Shown one piece after another: positions 16,804 to 26,392 of a stretch of DNA of 64,000 nucleotides. How positions within the stretch are numbered: position 1 is the first letter of the stretch; each line of letters begins with the position of its first letter. Below the pieces are notes generated by a model that had not been told where the DNA came from, did no database searches, and worked only from the letters and a program-made list of their open reading frames with translations. This stretch comes from an uncultured Aquimarina sp. GTDB taxonomy: Bacteria; Bacteroidota; Bacteroidia; Flavobacteriales; Flavobacteriaceae. Made by a program: the position numbers and the translations under genes. Location of the stretch: the NCBI GenBank assembly GCA_947496355.1, contig CANMCO010000001.1, forward strand, positions 372,001 through 436,000, read 5' to 3'.

Positions 16804-19518
16804 TTATTTTTTTACAAAGCGCTTTGTAATAATACTATTATTTTTGGTAGCAACTTGTAAGAAATAAACTCCTGATTTTAAATTAGAAACATCTATTGTA
16901 TTTCTAACGACTCCTTTGCGTACTAATTGCCCTAAAAAGTTTTTGATTTCGAAACTTGAAGGGGTATTTGAGGCGTTTTTATTGCTCATAGACAGGTTTA
17001 GGTTATTTCCCTGAACTGGATTTGGAAAGACAGATAGCGTGATATCCTCAATAGAAGCTGTAGGATTATTTCTAGGAACACTAGCGTTCATAGAGATATT
17101 ATCTATAGCTATATCTGCCTGCCATGTACTACCAGTAACTCTATTAAATCTAAGTTGAAGCCCCTTTCCGGAATAAGCAGAAAGATCAACATCTACATTG
17201 TTCCAGGAATTTCCCTGATTTCCTGTTTGATTCCATATACTTGTCCAGGAAGCTCCTTCATCTACACTCGCTTCAAGAGCAATGCTACCCATATCTGTAG
17301 CACCATACATATGATATGAAAATGAGAAAACGGCATCAAACGATGTGCTTAAGTCAAAACATGGAGAGTTTATAATTGCTCTTTTATTAGGATACCCTGT
17401 TCCGTTACCAGAAGCTTCAACATAGATATAATACGTACCAGAAGCAGCATTAGAAGGACCTGTGTTTCTTGATGGTGTCCCGTTGGCATCTACTATCCAG
17501 TTAATATCATCTGCAGAAGACTGAGTCCATGCACCAAGAGTATTTTCGAAACTTTCGTTATATGGTAATGCTAGCCCACCGGTACAGCCTTCACCTCCTG
17601 GAGGATCTACGTCTCCGGTAATGTTTACGGTATAGTCTTCAACTTCTCCATATTGAAAAGACTCACAAGGACCAGGTATTCCATTATATTTCATAGAAAC
17701 ACGCATTCTGGTTGGACCATTAATAGCCCCAGGTGGGATTTCGAATGAGCCACTTACCGGAGTTGTTCTGGTTGCACTTTGCGTCCATACTTGTTCCCCA
17801 GCATCTGAAAAATCACCATCTTGATTCGCATCAATCCAAACACTATATCCTTCACTATATACCGTACCGGTCCAAGTAGGAGTGATTGTTATTGTATGCG
17901 AGGTGTTTTTTGCAAGATTTGTTGATATAGAAGTATTGTTTGCATAACCACCACTAGAGGCGCCAGAGGAGTTATTTATGGTGCCAATGGACACATTATT
18001 AATATATTCATCTGAAACATTGTTTCCGTTTGAGTCACAATATATTAATTGTACATCTGTAGTAGTAAAAGTGACTGAGGAACTATATTGAGAAGTACTT
18101 CCGTCTGAACATTTACTTCGTACTTGTGCTTCATATTGTGTGGTTGCTGTAAGCCCTGTTATGGTATAGGAATTATTAGAAGCAGTATTGGTTGTCCATG
18201 AGGATGAACCAACCGCTCGATATCTTACATCGTAAGTGACACCGGTTACATCGCCCCAATTTAAGGTAGCAGAAGTTGCCCCTATATTGGCTGCCGAAAC
18301 AGATGAAGGTGTAGTAGCGTTACATGTAACGGGAACACTTTTTCGAACTAAGAAAAACCCGCCTTCGATATCGCTTATTACAATGTTTCCACTGTTAAAG
18401 TATGGGTATACGTTCCATACACCATTAAAAGCAGCTCCGTTACTAGAAGTATAGGTGTCAAAGAAACCAATCTCTGTCATATTCTTATTGCCAATATCAG
18501 AAATATCTATTACTCTTATTCCTGCACGATAATTGGCCAGGTAAAATTTATTTCCTTTCACATATCCATTATGATCAATTGCTGCGGTAGGACCAGTATA
18601 TATCATATGTTCTTTAGGATTATTTAAATCCTGAAAGTCAAAAATTATGGTTCTGGTATTAAACCCTACACCTTGTTCATCGGTTTCATCACCCAATATG
18701 AAATACCTCATATCTTCGGTAAACCAGCCTTGATGTGTATATCCTATATCGGGATATTTTATTGTTGAAAGGGTAACGGGGTTATTTTTATCTGTGATAT
18801 CAGCAATAACCACTTCTATTTCGTTACTACCAATTAGTATTTCTCTGCCAGAATAGGCACTATCTGGACCAGTATAGGTAACTACCTGTGCATCATGTGT
18901 ATAAGCACGTTGTCCGCCAGATAGAAATCCACCAGCATTAATTGGGTTTTTTGGATCTTGAATATTAATAAAAAGAGGCCCTCCTCTATAGGGCCCAGAA
19001 TTTCTTTGTGCACCAACGACATAAGCGTATCCTGTATCTTCATTAATTACAATATTATGCGCGTTACCAAATTCTGTATACCTGGTATCTGCAGTAAAAG
19101 TTTGAGGTGGATTAGGTACGTTACGTAATCTTGTAAGATCGAAAACCTGCATTCCGTGGCCAAAAGCTTCGCTTACGATAAAAGCATGATTTTGATATAC
19201 TTTTACGTCTCTCCAAGAACTATTGCTAGTAGCGGTGGGTAATTTACCCAAGTAAATAGGGTTGGTTGGATTAGAAATATCTATAAATGCGGTACCATTG
19301 TTTAGCCCGATAAGCGCATATTCTTTTCCGTTAGTTGGATCTGTCCACCCCCAGCTGTCGTTACCTTCACCGGCACTCATAGTAGAAAGAGGTATTCGAG
19401 ACATTAAATCGTAATCGTTACATGGATAGGAACCCGCAAACCCGTTTTGACAAGGGGTTTGACCATAGGAAAACACTGCCGTGATCAGCAGCAGCAGAGT
19501 AATGGTTAAATTTTTCAT
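16804..19518 (-). CDS. Choice-of-anchor B family protein with FN3, GEVED and T9SS domains
   Basis: A 904-residue secreted protein with signal peptide ending SYGQ. Residues about 25-390 form a choice-of-anchor B/LVIVD-type beta-propeller with repeated motifs such as AFIDISNPTNPIYLG and VFDLTRLRNV. An FN3 domain follows (about 400-485), then a GEVED domain (about 555-640, ending GEVEDYTVNI), a MAM-like jelly-roll (about 650-810) and a T9SS type A sorting domain in the last 80 residues (VFPNPVQGNNL to TKRFVKK). It is probably delivered to the cell surface by T9SS. The first ~370 residues are close to the lipoprotein encoded at 19823, so one is a duplicate of the other. Confidence 0.88.
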   Translation of the reverse strand: MKNLTITLLLLITAVFSYGQTPCQNGFAGSYPCNDYDLMSRIPLSTMSAGEGNDSWGWTDPTNGKEYALIGLNNGTAFIDISNPTNPIYLGKLPTATSNSSWRDVKVYQNHAFIVSEAFGHGMQVFDLTRLRNVPNPPQTFTADTRYTEFGNAHNIVINEDTGYAYVVGAQRNSGPYRGGPLFINIQDPKNPINAGGFLSGGQRAYTHDAQVVTYTGPDSAYSGREILIGSNEIEVVIADITDKNNPVTLSTIKYPDIGYTHQGWFTEDMRYFILGDETDEQGVGFNTRTIIFDFQDLNNPKEHMIYTGPTAAIDHNGYVKGNKFYLANYRAGIRVIDISDIGNKNMTEIGFFDTYTSSNGAAFNGVWNVYPYFNSGNIVISDIEGGFFLVRKSVPVTCNATTPSSVSAANIGATSATLNWGDVTGVTYDVRYRAVGSSSWTTNTASNNSYTITGLTATTQYEAQVRSKCSDGSTSQYSSSVTFTTTDVQLIYCDSNGNNVSDEYINNVSIGTINNSSGASSGGYANNTSISTNLAKNTSHTITITPTWTGTVYSEGYSVWIDANQDGDFSDAGEQVWTQSATRTTPVSGSFEIPPGAINGPTRMRVSMKYNGIPGPCESFQYGEVEDYTVNITGDVDPPGGEGCTGGLALPYNESFENTLGAWTQSSADDINWIVDANGTPSRNTGPSNAASGTYYIYVEASGNGTGYPNKRAIINSPCFDLSTSFDAVFSFSYHMYGATDMGSIALEASVDEGASWTSIWNQTGNQGNSWNNVDVDLSAYSGKGLQLRFNRVTGSTWQADIAIDNISMNASVPRNNPTASIEDITLSVFPNPVQGNNLNLSMSNKNASNTPSSFEIKNFLGQLVRKGVVRNTIDVSNLKSGVYFLQVATKNNSIITKRFVKK

Positions 19519-19822
19519 TGAGTTTGTGTTTTAAGAGTTAGTTTAGAAATTTAGTTTAAGTCATATTTTAACAGTTTGAAATTTAAACAATTAACGAATT
19601 TACCGATTTATTTTTTTGTTATTTACTAATATAGTGGAGAGTTACTATTTATTTAACTTTTTTTAACACATTTTGTGAAAATAGGGGTTTTATAAAACAG
19701 ACAGCATTTGTTAAGAAAACAATCTAAACTCATACACTTTTCGATAAGAGGTTTTCGAGCATAAAAAAAACCCGAATCATTCGGGTTTTTTTAGAACTAA
19801 AATTAGATCACTTGCTTATTTT
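19519..19822. other. Intergenic region between the two choice-of-anchor B genes
   Basis: About 300 AT-rich bases without a coding frame. They hold the terminator at 19764-19792, which stops the upstream lipoprotein, and presumably the promoter of the next gene. No other feature seen. Confidence 0.6.
19764..19792 (-). terminator. Intrinsic terminator after the choice-of-anchor B lipoprotein
   Basis: Stem a7-cccgaa / ttcggg-t7 around the 3-base loop tca, about 30 bases past the stop at 19823. It is symmetrical, so it could act in either direction. Confidence 0.85.
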
Positions 19823-21073
19823 CTATTGCTCTTTTACCAAAACGAATCCGGCACCAATGTCACTAATAACAATATTACCGCTTTCAAAATAAGGGTAAAC
19901 ATTCCAAGCACCATCAAAGTCTGCACCATTATTAGAAGGATAGGTGTCAAAGAAACTAATTTCGTTTATATTCTTATTTTCAATATCAGAAATATCGATC
20001 ACTCTGAGACCAGCTCGATAATTAGCTAGATAAAATTTATTCCCTTTTACATACCCATTATGATCAATAGCTGGCGTTGGACCAGTATAGACCATATGCT
20101 GTATTGGGTTATCTAAATCTGTAAAATCAAATATCATAGTTCTGGTGTTAAACCCTACACCTTGTTCATCGGTTTCATCTCCAAGTAAAAAATACTTCAT
20201 ATCTTCTGTAAACCAACCTTGATGTGTATATCCCACATTAGAGTATTTTATGGTTGATAAAGTAATAGGGTTATTCTTATCTGTAATATCAGCAATTACC
20301 ACCTCTATTTCATTACTACCAATAAGAATCTCTTTACCTGTATGATCGGTATCTGGTCCATTATAGGTTACTACTTGTGCATCATGGCTATAGGCACGCT
20401 GTCCACCAGATAGAAAACCACCAGCATTTACTGGGTTAACAGGATCCTGAATATTAATAAATACAGGACCTCCTTGAAATGGGCCTGACCTACTGGTTCC
20501 TACGGCATATGCAAAGCCAGTATCTTCATTAATAACAATATTATGAGCACTACCAAAATCTGTAAAATGGTGATCTACAGAGAATGTTTCAGGCGGATTA
20601 GCAACATTACGTAATCTGGTTAGATCAAAAACTTGCATACCATGACCAGATGCTTCACTAACTATAAAGGCATGGTTCTGATACACTTTTACGTCTCTCC
20701 AAAAACTATTGCTAGTAGCAGTAGGAAGTTTACCTAAGTATATAGGACTGTCTGGTGTAGAAATATCTATAAATGCTGTTCCGTTGTTTAGACCAATAAG
20801 GGCATATTCTTTTCCATTCGATGGATCTGTCCACCCCCAACTATCATTTCCTGCAGTAGCATTCATGCTCGCTAAGCTTATTCTGGATACCAAATCAAAC
20901 TTGTTACAAGGAAAAACACCGCCTGCCATTCCATTCTCGCAAATGTTAGAAACTGGGGTCGTTGGGGTATCAATACCTGTATCTGTTGTGGTTGGATCAT
21001 CATCATCATTGCTACAACTCATAACACCAAAAACTAAGAGAAGAAAGCAAAAGTGGTTAAAATAATTTTTCAT
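19823..21073 (-). CDS. Choice-of-anchor B family lipoprotein
   Basis: A 416-residue lipoprotein. The lipobox (GVMSC) is followed by SNDDDD. The rest is the same choice-of-anchor B/LVIVD propeller as in the neighbour at 16804, with near-identical segments such as LGKLPTATSNS, GGFLSGGQRAYSHDAQVV and GDETDEQGVGFNTRT, but with no FN3, GEVED or T9SS part. The two paralogs therefore reach the outside by different routes, one lipid-anchored and one through T9SS. A terminator separates it from the operon downstream. Function unknown. Confidence 0.85.
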   Translation of the reverse strand: MKNYFNHFCFLLLVFGVMSCSNDDDDPTTTDTGIDTPTTPVSNICENGMAGGVFPCNKFDLVSRISLASMNATAGNDSWGWTDPSNGKEYALIGLNNGTAFIDISTPDSPIYLGKLPTATSNSFWRDVKVYQNHAFIVSEASGHGMQVFDLTRLRNVANPPETFSVDHHFTDFGSAHNIVINEDTGFAYAVGTSRSGPFQGGPVFINIQDPVNPVNAGGFLSGGQRAYSHDAQVVTYNGPDTDHTGKEILIGSNEIEVVIADITDKNNPITLSTIKYSNVGYTHQGWFTEDMKYFLLGDETDEQGVGFNTRTMIFDFTDLDNPIQHMVYTGPTPAIDHNGYVKGNKFYLANYRAGLRVIDISDIENKNINEISFFDTYPSNNGADFDGAWNVYPYFESGNIVISDIGAGFVLVKEQ

Positions 21074-21299
21074 TAGGGCTGCTATTTTAGTAAATGTATG
21101 AAAAGTATTATATATAAAAAGTTAAAATGCACAAATATAATAGATTATAAACCAATTTAGGGTGTTCATGTTATAAAACAAGGTTTGTATTATGTATTAG
21201 AAATGAGTACAATTAATCATTTGAAAACTGGTATAATGAATAATAATGCAAATTTCTTACGATCTTAAAAATAATTACAGATAAACAGGTGAAATGTTG

Positions 21300-21329
21300 T
21301 TGCTAAAAAAACATTGTTGCCTAAATTTG
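21300..21329 (+). promoter_or_regulatory. Promoter of thiL, apparently leaderless
   Basis: TTG at 21300-21302, a 19-base spacer and TAAATTTG at 21322-21329 match the Bacteroidota consensus perfectly. The ATG of thiL at 21334 lies only 5 bases past the box, so the transcript would begin at or within a few bases of the start codon. Confidence 0.7.
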
Positions 21330-21333
21330 CAAA

Positions 21334-22380
21334 ATGATTGAAGATAAAAATACATCAAGAACACAAATATCAGAGCTGGGAGAATTTGGACTTATTGACC
21401 ATCTGACTAAAAATTTCAAAATCAAACAAAAGACAACTAATCTTGGGATAGGAGACGATGCTGCGGTTTTGGATTTTGAAAGCAAAAAGTGTGTACTTAC
21501 TACTGATTTATTAATTGAAGGAGTGCATTTTGATCTTTCTTATGTTCCGTTAAAGCATCTTGGCTATAAAGCTGTTGTTGTTAATCTTTCAGATGTATAT
21601 GCAATGAATGCCACTGCAACTCAAATTACGGTTTCTATAGCGATATCAAATAGGTTTCCATTAGAAGCACTTGAGGAATTGTATGCTGGTATTGAGACCG
21701 CTGCAAAGATCTATAATATTGATGTAGTGGGAGGTGATACCACATCATCAACAACAGGATTAATTATTAGTGTTACTGCTGTTGGTTATGCAAATGAAGA
21801 AGATCTAGTATATAGAAGTGGTGCCAAAGACAATGATCTTTTGGTGGTTACAGGAGATCTTGGAGCTGCATATATGGGACTACAGGTACTAGAGAGAGAA
21901 AAACAGGTATTTGAAGTAAATCCCAATTCGCAACCTGATTTAGATCAATATACTTATCTTATTGAAAGACAATTAAAGCCCGAAGCAAGAAAAGACATAC
22001 CAGAACTTCTTAAAGCTCTAGAAGTGAAACCAACAAGCATGATTGATATAAGTGATGGGTTATCTTCAGAAGTAATACATTTATGCAAGCGATCCAAAGT
22101 AGGGGTAAATTTATATGAGGATAAAATACCATTAGACCCTTCTGTAATTTCTATTTGTGAAGAATTTAAATTAAGCAGTACAACTATTGCGCTTAATGGA
22201 GGTGAAGATTATGAGCTATTATTTACAATTGCCCAGGAAGACTTTCCAAAAATAAAAGCAAACCCTAATCTAACAGTTATTGGGCATATTACTGATGAGA
22301 AAAGTGGAATAGGATTAGTAACAAGAGCGAATGAAAAAATTGAATTAAAGGCTCAAGGTTGGAATCCAATTAAGGCATAA
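21334..22380 (+). CDS. thiL: Thiamine-monophosphate kinase
   Basis: A 348-residue PurM-fold kinase that phosphorylates thiamine monophosphate to the active diphosphate. Family motifs are all present: LGIGDDAAVLDF and TTDLLIEGVHFD in the N-terminal domain, VNLSDVYAMNA, VVGGDTTSS, GDLGAAYMGL, MIDISDGLSSE and the C-terminal NGGEDYELLFT. Length is normal. It appears to be transcribed alone from a consensus promoter with hardly any leader. The stop directly abuts the end of the convergent DUF1660-like gene. Confidence 0.96.
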   Translation: MIEDKNTSRTQISELGEFGLIDHLTKNFKIKQKTTNLGIGDDAAVLDFESKKCVLTTDLLIEGVHFDLSYVPLKHLGYKAVVVNLSDVYAMNATATQITVSIAISNRFPLEALEELYAGIETAAKIYNIDVVGGDTTSSTTGLIISVTAVGYANEEDLVYRSGAKDNDLLVVTGDLGAAYMGLQVLEREKQVFEVNPNSQPDLDQYTYLIERQLKPEARKDIPELLKALEVKPTSMIDISDGLSSEVIHLCKRSKVGVNLYEDKIPLDPSVISICEEFKLSSTTIALNGGEDYELLFTIAQEDFPKIKANPNLTVIGHITDEKSGIGLVTRANEKIELKAQGWNPIKA

Positions 22381-22650
22381 TTATGAAGCAGCCTGAAATG
22401 GGGCATCAACTTTAATTTTTGCAAGTTTCTTAGCATGCACAGATGCCAGGGCATCATTAATTTCTTTTAATTTAGGAGTCATTACTTCTAATCGACCTCT
22501 GCTATTAGTTGTAGCTTGTTCTCCGCAATGAGAACAAGAATATTCTTTTATATGATGGGTAACGTTTTTGCTAAGAACATAATCATGACCAAATAGAGAG
22601 CAGTATATTTTGGAGAAGGAAAAGGCAGAGTTAGGGGTATGTTTTTTCAT
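22381..22650 (-). CDS. DUF1660-like small zinc-ribbon protein
   Basis: An 89-residue protein. The region CSLFGHDYVLSKNV and the following YSCSHCGEQ give a CxxC pair and a His that could form a small metal site, the pattern seen in DUF1660 proteins, often of phage origin. The C-terminal third is helical and charged. There is no transmembrane segment. It stands alone, tail to tail with thiL. Function unknown. Confidence 0.7.
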   Translation of the reverse strand: MKKHTPNSAFSFSKIYCSLFGHDYVLSKNVTHHIKEYSCSHCGEQATTNSRGRLEVMTPKLKEINDALASVHAKKLAKIKVDAPFQAAS

Positions 22651-22876
22651 AATTCTTTAGGGGTATTTAGTACATAGACAAGGGTTATAAGTTCATTATC
22701 AATACAATAATAATATTTTTTTTCTTACAAACCGAGTTTTTGTAAGAAAAATTTGTCTTAAACTACTGATTTTTAACTAAAATGACCCATTTGTAAGGTT
22801 TTTGTACCTAAAAAAGTGTATTTCATCTATGTTATTTTTGATTTCACAGAGCGTTTTTTACAACCTTTTTTATGGT

Positions 22877-23650
22877 TTAATTCAAGAATTTTTGTAATTC
22901 TAAAAGGAATTCTTCCTTGTTTTCTATGTATGACATATGTCCCCAATCAAAACTGATAAGATCGGTTTTACTTTGGGTCGCTTCTTTAATACTTTGACTA
23001 TAAGGTAGTACAGGATCTTTTCTTCCTGAAAAGATTATTTTTGAACCTTTAAAATGAGACAAAATATTACTGCGATCTTTACGGATTTTCATACCTTCTA
23101 ATGCAGAGATAATTCCTTGTAAGGGAGTTTTTGAGGCTTCATTCTTAATTTGAGCTATCTCTTTGATAAATCGGGATCTGTTTTCTTGAGCAAAAAGATT
23201 TGCAATAGCCATGCTGGTAAATGCATTTGGGTTTTTTTTCACTACATTGATAGCCCGTGTACGATTTAGTTTTCGCTCGTCACTATCCGGCAAAGATGTA
23301 GAGTTAAGTAAGACTAATCCAGTAGCCAAATCAGGAAAAAGATCTATGCAGGCAAGAGTGACATAGCCTCCCATTGAATGGCCAATCAATGTAGCTTTGG
23401 AAATTTTTAAGTATTCTAGAACTGCCTTAACAGCTATGGCCATATCTTCCATAGTATGTATGTATCCAAGACACTCAGTACCACCATGTCCTAGCAAATC
23501 AATAGATATACAATTATAATCTTTTGAAAAGTGATGAACCGTTTCTTCCCACATAGTAGCATTCTCTAAAAACCCATGTAGAAAAACAAGCGGAGCACCC
23601 TTTCCCGAAACATTGTAATTAATTTTAATCCCTTTGTATGCTAAAATCAT
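22877..23650 (-). CDS. Alpha/beta fold hydrolase
   Basis: A 257-residue cytoplasmic alpha/beta hydrolase (no signal peptide). The oxyanion HGF lies in VFLHGFLEN, the nucleophile Ser92 in IGHSMGGYV, the acid in SGRKDPVLP and the catalytic His in DWGHMSYIE. The fold is of the BioH/MenH/esterase type; the substrate cannot be determined. It is transcribed divergently from brnQ with 37 bases between, so the two share a control region. Confidence 0.88.
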   Translation of the reverse strand: MILAYKGIKINYNVSGKGAPLVFLHGFLENATMWEETVHHFSKDYNCISIDLLGHGGTECLGYIHTMEDMAIAVKAVLEYLKISKATLIGHSMGGYVTLACIDLFPDLATGLVLLNSTSLPDSDERKLNRTRAINVVKKNPNAFTSMAIANLFAQENRSRFIKEIAQIKNEASKTPLQGIISALEGMKIRKDRSNILSHFKGSKIIFSGRKDPVLPYSQSIKEATQSKTDLISFDWGHMSYIENKEEFLLELQKFLN

Positions 23651-23687
23651 TTTGAAATTTTATTTTTAGGCACATAAACCTAATTAA

Positions 23688-24965
23688 ATGAGATTTAATA
23701 AAGAAACTTTCGTTGCAGGATTTGCATTATTTTCTATGTTTTTTGGAGCAGGAAACCTCATGCTTCCTCCATTGCTTGGTTTTAAAGCTGGAGATCTTTG
23801 GCTCCAGGTAACTCTTGGATTTGCTGTTTCTGCGGTGATAATCCCATTGTTAGGAATCTTTGCACATGCAAAACTTCAAGGCACGATGCTGGATTTTGCA
23901 AAAAAAGTATCACCCACATTTAGTCTTGTTTATTGCTTGTTGGTATATATTATCTCAATTACGCTACCGTCGCCCAGAACAGCATCAGTAACCCATGAGA
24001 TGGCAATACAACCTTTTTTTGGAACTAATGCCTGGCTCACCAGTACTATTTATTTTGCGCTTGTCTTGCTTTTTGTACTCAACAGATCCAAAATACTGGG
24101 TCTGCTTGGTAAATTTCTTTCTCCTATTATATTTATTGTTGTCATTAGTATTATTAGTATCGGAATTTTTTCGATGCAGGCTCCAATTAGTCCAACCGAT
24201 TTTCAAACCCCTGTTATTAACGGATTACTTGAAGGATACCAAACTTTTGATGCCATAGGAGCTGTAGTAGTGGGAGGTGTGATTATAATTTCTCTAAAGA
24301 TTAAGGGTAAGGAAGATTTTAAGGAAAACCAAAAATTGATTATAAAATCTGGAATTGTGGCTGGAGTGGGTCTTTTACTAATTTATACCGGAATGATTTA
24401 TACCGGAGCTATGTTTAATACACAATTTGAAGGCAATGTTTCTCGTACAGAACTGCTCTCAGGAATAAGTTTAAAAACTCTTGGAAATATTGGAAGTGTG
24501 TTCTTGAGTGTGCTAGTAGGTCTAGCTTGTTTTACAACGGCTGTGGGTATCGTAACGGGAACTGCCGATTTTATGAAAGGAGTATTTGGGAATTCTCAAA
24601 AAGTATACCTTATTACTGCAATTATTGGTTGTCTACTAGGAGTTTTGATGGGGCAATTTGATGTACATTATATTATAGAAGTTGCAATACCTGCACTTAT
24701 GTTTATTTATCCTATTACCATAATATTGATATTGCTTAATGTACTACCAGATAAATTAACAACTCCTATAGTATTTAGAGCAGTGGTTATTGTCACTATT
24801 TTGTTTAGTATTCCCGATTTTTTGGGATCGTTAGGAATGCAAGAATTTATAAGTCCTGTCCTGGATATTTTGCCATTAGGCAGATATAATTTAGGATGGT
24901 TATTACCAGGCTTGATCACGTTTATATTAATGAATCTCTTTCTCTTGTTGAGACAAGAAAAATAA
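23688..24965 (+). CDS. brnQ: Branched-chain amino acid transporter BrnQ (LIVCS family)
   Basis: A 425-residue, multi-spanning inner membrane protein with about twelve hydrophobic segments. The N-terminal FFGAGNLMLPPLLGF motif and the LPSPRTASVTHEMAIQ stretch are typical of BrnQ, a sodium-coupled symporter for leucine, isoleucine and valine. Length is normal. It ends 15 bases before the convergent Rhs array. Confidence 0.93.
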   Translation: MRFNKETFVAGFALFSMFFGAGNLMLPPLLGFKAGDLWLQVTLGFAVSAVIIPLLGIFAHAKLQGTMLDFAKKVSPTFSLVYCLLVYIISITLPSPRTASVTHEMAIQPFFGTNAWLTSTIYFALVLLFVLNRSKILGLLGKFLSPIIFIVVISIISIGIFSMQAPISPTDFQTPVINGLLEGYQTFDAIGAVVVGGVIIISLKIKGKEDFKENQKLIIKSGIVAGVGLLLIYTGMIYTGAMFNTQFEGNVSRTELLSGISLKTLGNIGSVFLSVLVGLACFTTAVGIVTGTADFMKGVFGNSQKVYLITAIIGCLLGVLMGQFDVHYIIEVAIPALMFIYPITIILILLNVLPDKLTTPIVFRAVVIVTILFSIPDFLGSLGMQEFISPVLDILPLGRYNLGWLLPGLITFILMNLFLLLRQEK

Positions 24966-24979
24966 GAAGATATAGTTTT

Positions 24980-26359
24980 CTAATTAGGAATGTTAAATAG
25001 TTTTTCTAGTCGTTCAATAACTTCCCAAGGGTCTTTATAAATTATATTACGAGAGTTTCTGAAGATAAAATTATTGGGCAACTTATTAACAAGATTAAAT
25101 TTATTTGGATAAGCGCGAATAAAATCAGATTTAGTAGAGTTAATATTAAGTGGAATTTTAGCGTGGTCATCATATTTTTGAAATGTATTCAGAATCCAAT
25201 TTGAAGTGATTTGTCTTTGTGAAGAAACACCAAGGGTTTCAGGATCATAAGAATATTGAGCCTTGAATGCCATGACTTCATCCGCTAAATCAGTACCTAA
25301 ACCTAGTCCAGTATTTTCGTTGTATATTACATCTCCATTTTCGAACTGATCCCCATGAATAACCTCATGAACAAAAGTGGCTGTGTTATTGTAAGCAATG
25401 ACAAGACGCTTGGAGTCTTTATCGTACGTAGTTTCAATATCTTCATCATTATCTACTTTCTTTAATTGAAACACCCGATCACTTTGTTCTAATCGATTCA
25501 TTGCAGTTAATGCATAATTAAGGCCACTAACACGAGCTTCCATATCATCAATTTTGTCTTGATTTGCTCCTTCTGAGATAAGTTCTTTTAATGAATTTTG
25601 AAGGTTGTTTCTTCTATTAGAGATCATTCTTTTTTTCTCGGACCAAATACTTTTATCATCTTCAAAGATTTGCTTCCCGTCTGGATCAATAAAACGAATA
25701 GGGTTGTTAGCTACATAAGCATATGTTGATATTGAAGAATATTTTTCTGCCAAAGGATCAATAGACATCCATCGTGCCGAAGAAGGATCGTATCTTCTGG
25801 CACCGTAATCACACCAATTTAAATCAAAGACCTCATTAAGCTCTTTATTGTTATAACCATAGTTGTGTTTTCGACCTCTAAGTATGGATTTTGATTGTGC
25901 TAGTTGTAACCCAAAAGGATAGTAATCTTTGGTTTCTTTTATTTGTTGATCTTTAAAGGAAACACGAATATTTCCCAAATGGTCTTTGTGTTGATATATG
26001 TAACTAAAACCTTCTTGATTGTTTGGTTCGTTATATCCTTGCGGATGAGATAAAAACTCCAAACTATTGTCAGCATACACTAAATCAAACAGGTAATCTT
26101 TGTTTTGTCTTAAGCTTCCATCTGCCAGGTATACTTTTTGAGAAAGCTTTGTTCCTGAAGCCGTATAAGTATATTCTATTTTTCTTCCATCTTGATAGAT
26201 TATAGTTTCCGGAAGATTAAGGATGTTATATTTTATTGATGATATAGTTTTATTTGAATCGGCAATTAGGTTCCCATTGAGGTCGTAATGATATAAAGAT
26301 TGACCAAAAACCATTCTATTACTTAATAGAACAATCATTAAAAGAAGATAAAATTTCAT
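24980..26359 (-). CDS. Rhs-core cassette F: split Rhs C-terminal protein with HEVIH metalloprotease-like tip
   Basis: Last of six tandem cassettes; 459 residues. Signal peptide ending near VFGQ, then the shared core (about residues 22-228) beginning YHYDLNGNLIADSNK and ending DPDG at 225-228, with the usual RHS-associated YYPFGL, RGRKHNYGYNNKE and ARRYDPSSARW motifs. The tip (229-459) holds HEVIHGDQ at 331-338 and a downstream ADEVMAFKAQY, consistent with HExxH plus a later Glu, the gluzincin-like pattern seen in Rhs-linked metallopeptidase toxin domains. The C-terminal ~60 residues are unassigned. No immunity gene follows; the next gene is the convergent brnQ. The operon stops here, with no obvious terminator. 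Confidence 0.8.
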   Translation of the reverse strand: MKFYLLLMIVLLSNRMVFGQSLYHYDLNGNLIADSNKTISSIKYNILNLPETIIYQDGRKIEYTYTASGTKLSQKVYLADGSLRQNKDYLFDLVYADNSLEFLSHPQGYNEPNNQEGFSYIYQHKDHLGNIRVSFKDQQIKETKDYYPFGLQLAQSKSILRGRKHNYGYNNKELNEVFDLNWCDYGARRYDPSSARWMSIDPLAEKYSSISTYAYVANNPIRFIDPDGKQIFEDDKSIWSEKKRMISNRRNNLQNSLKELISEGANQDKIDDMEARVSGLNYALTAMNRLEQSDRVFQLKKVDNDEDIETTYDKDSKRLVIAYNNTATFVHEVIHGDQFENGDVIYNENTGLGLGTDLADEVMAFKAQYSYDPETLGVSSQRQITSNWILNTFQKYDDHAKIPLNINSTKSDFIRAYPNKFNLVNKLPNNFIFRNSRNIIYKDPWEVIERLEKLFNIPN

Positions 26360-26392
26360 TTTTTTAAAGATTTGTTAAATAGTGAGTGTTCT

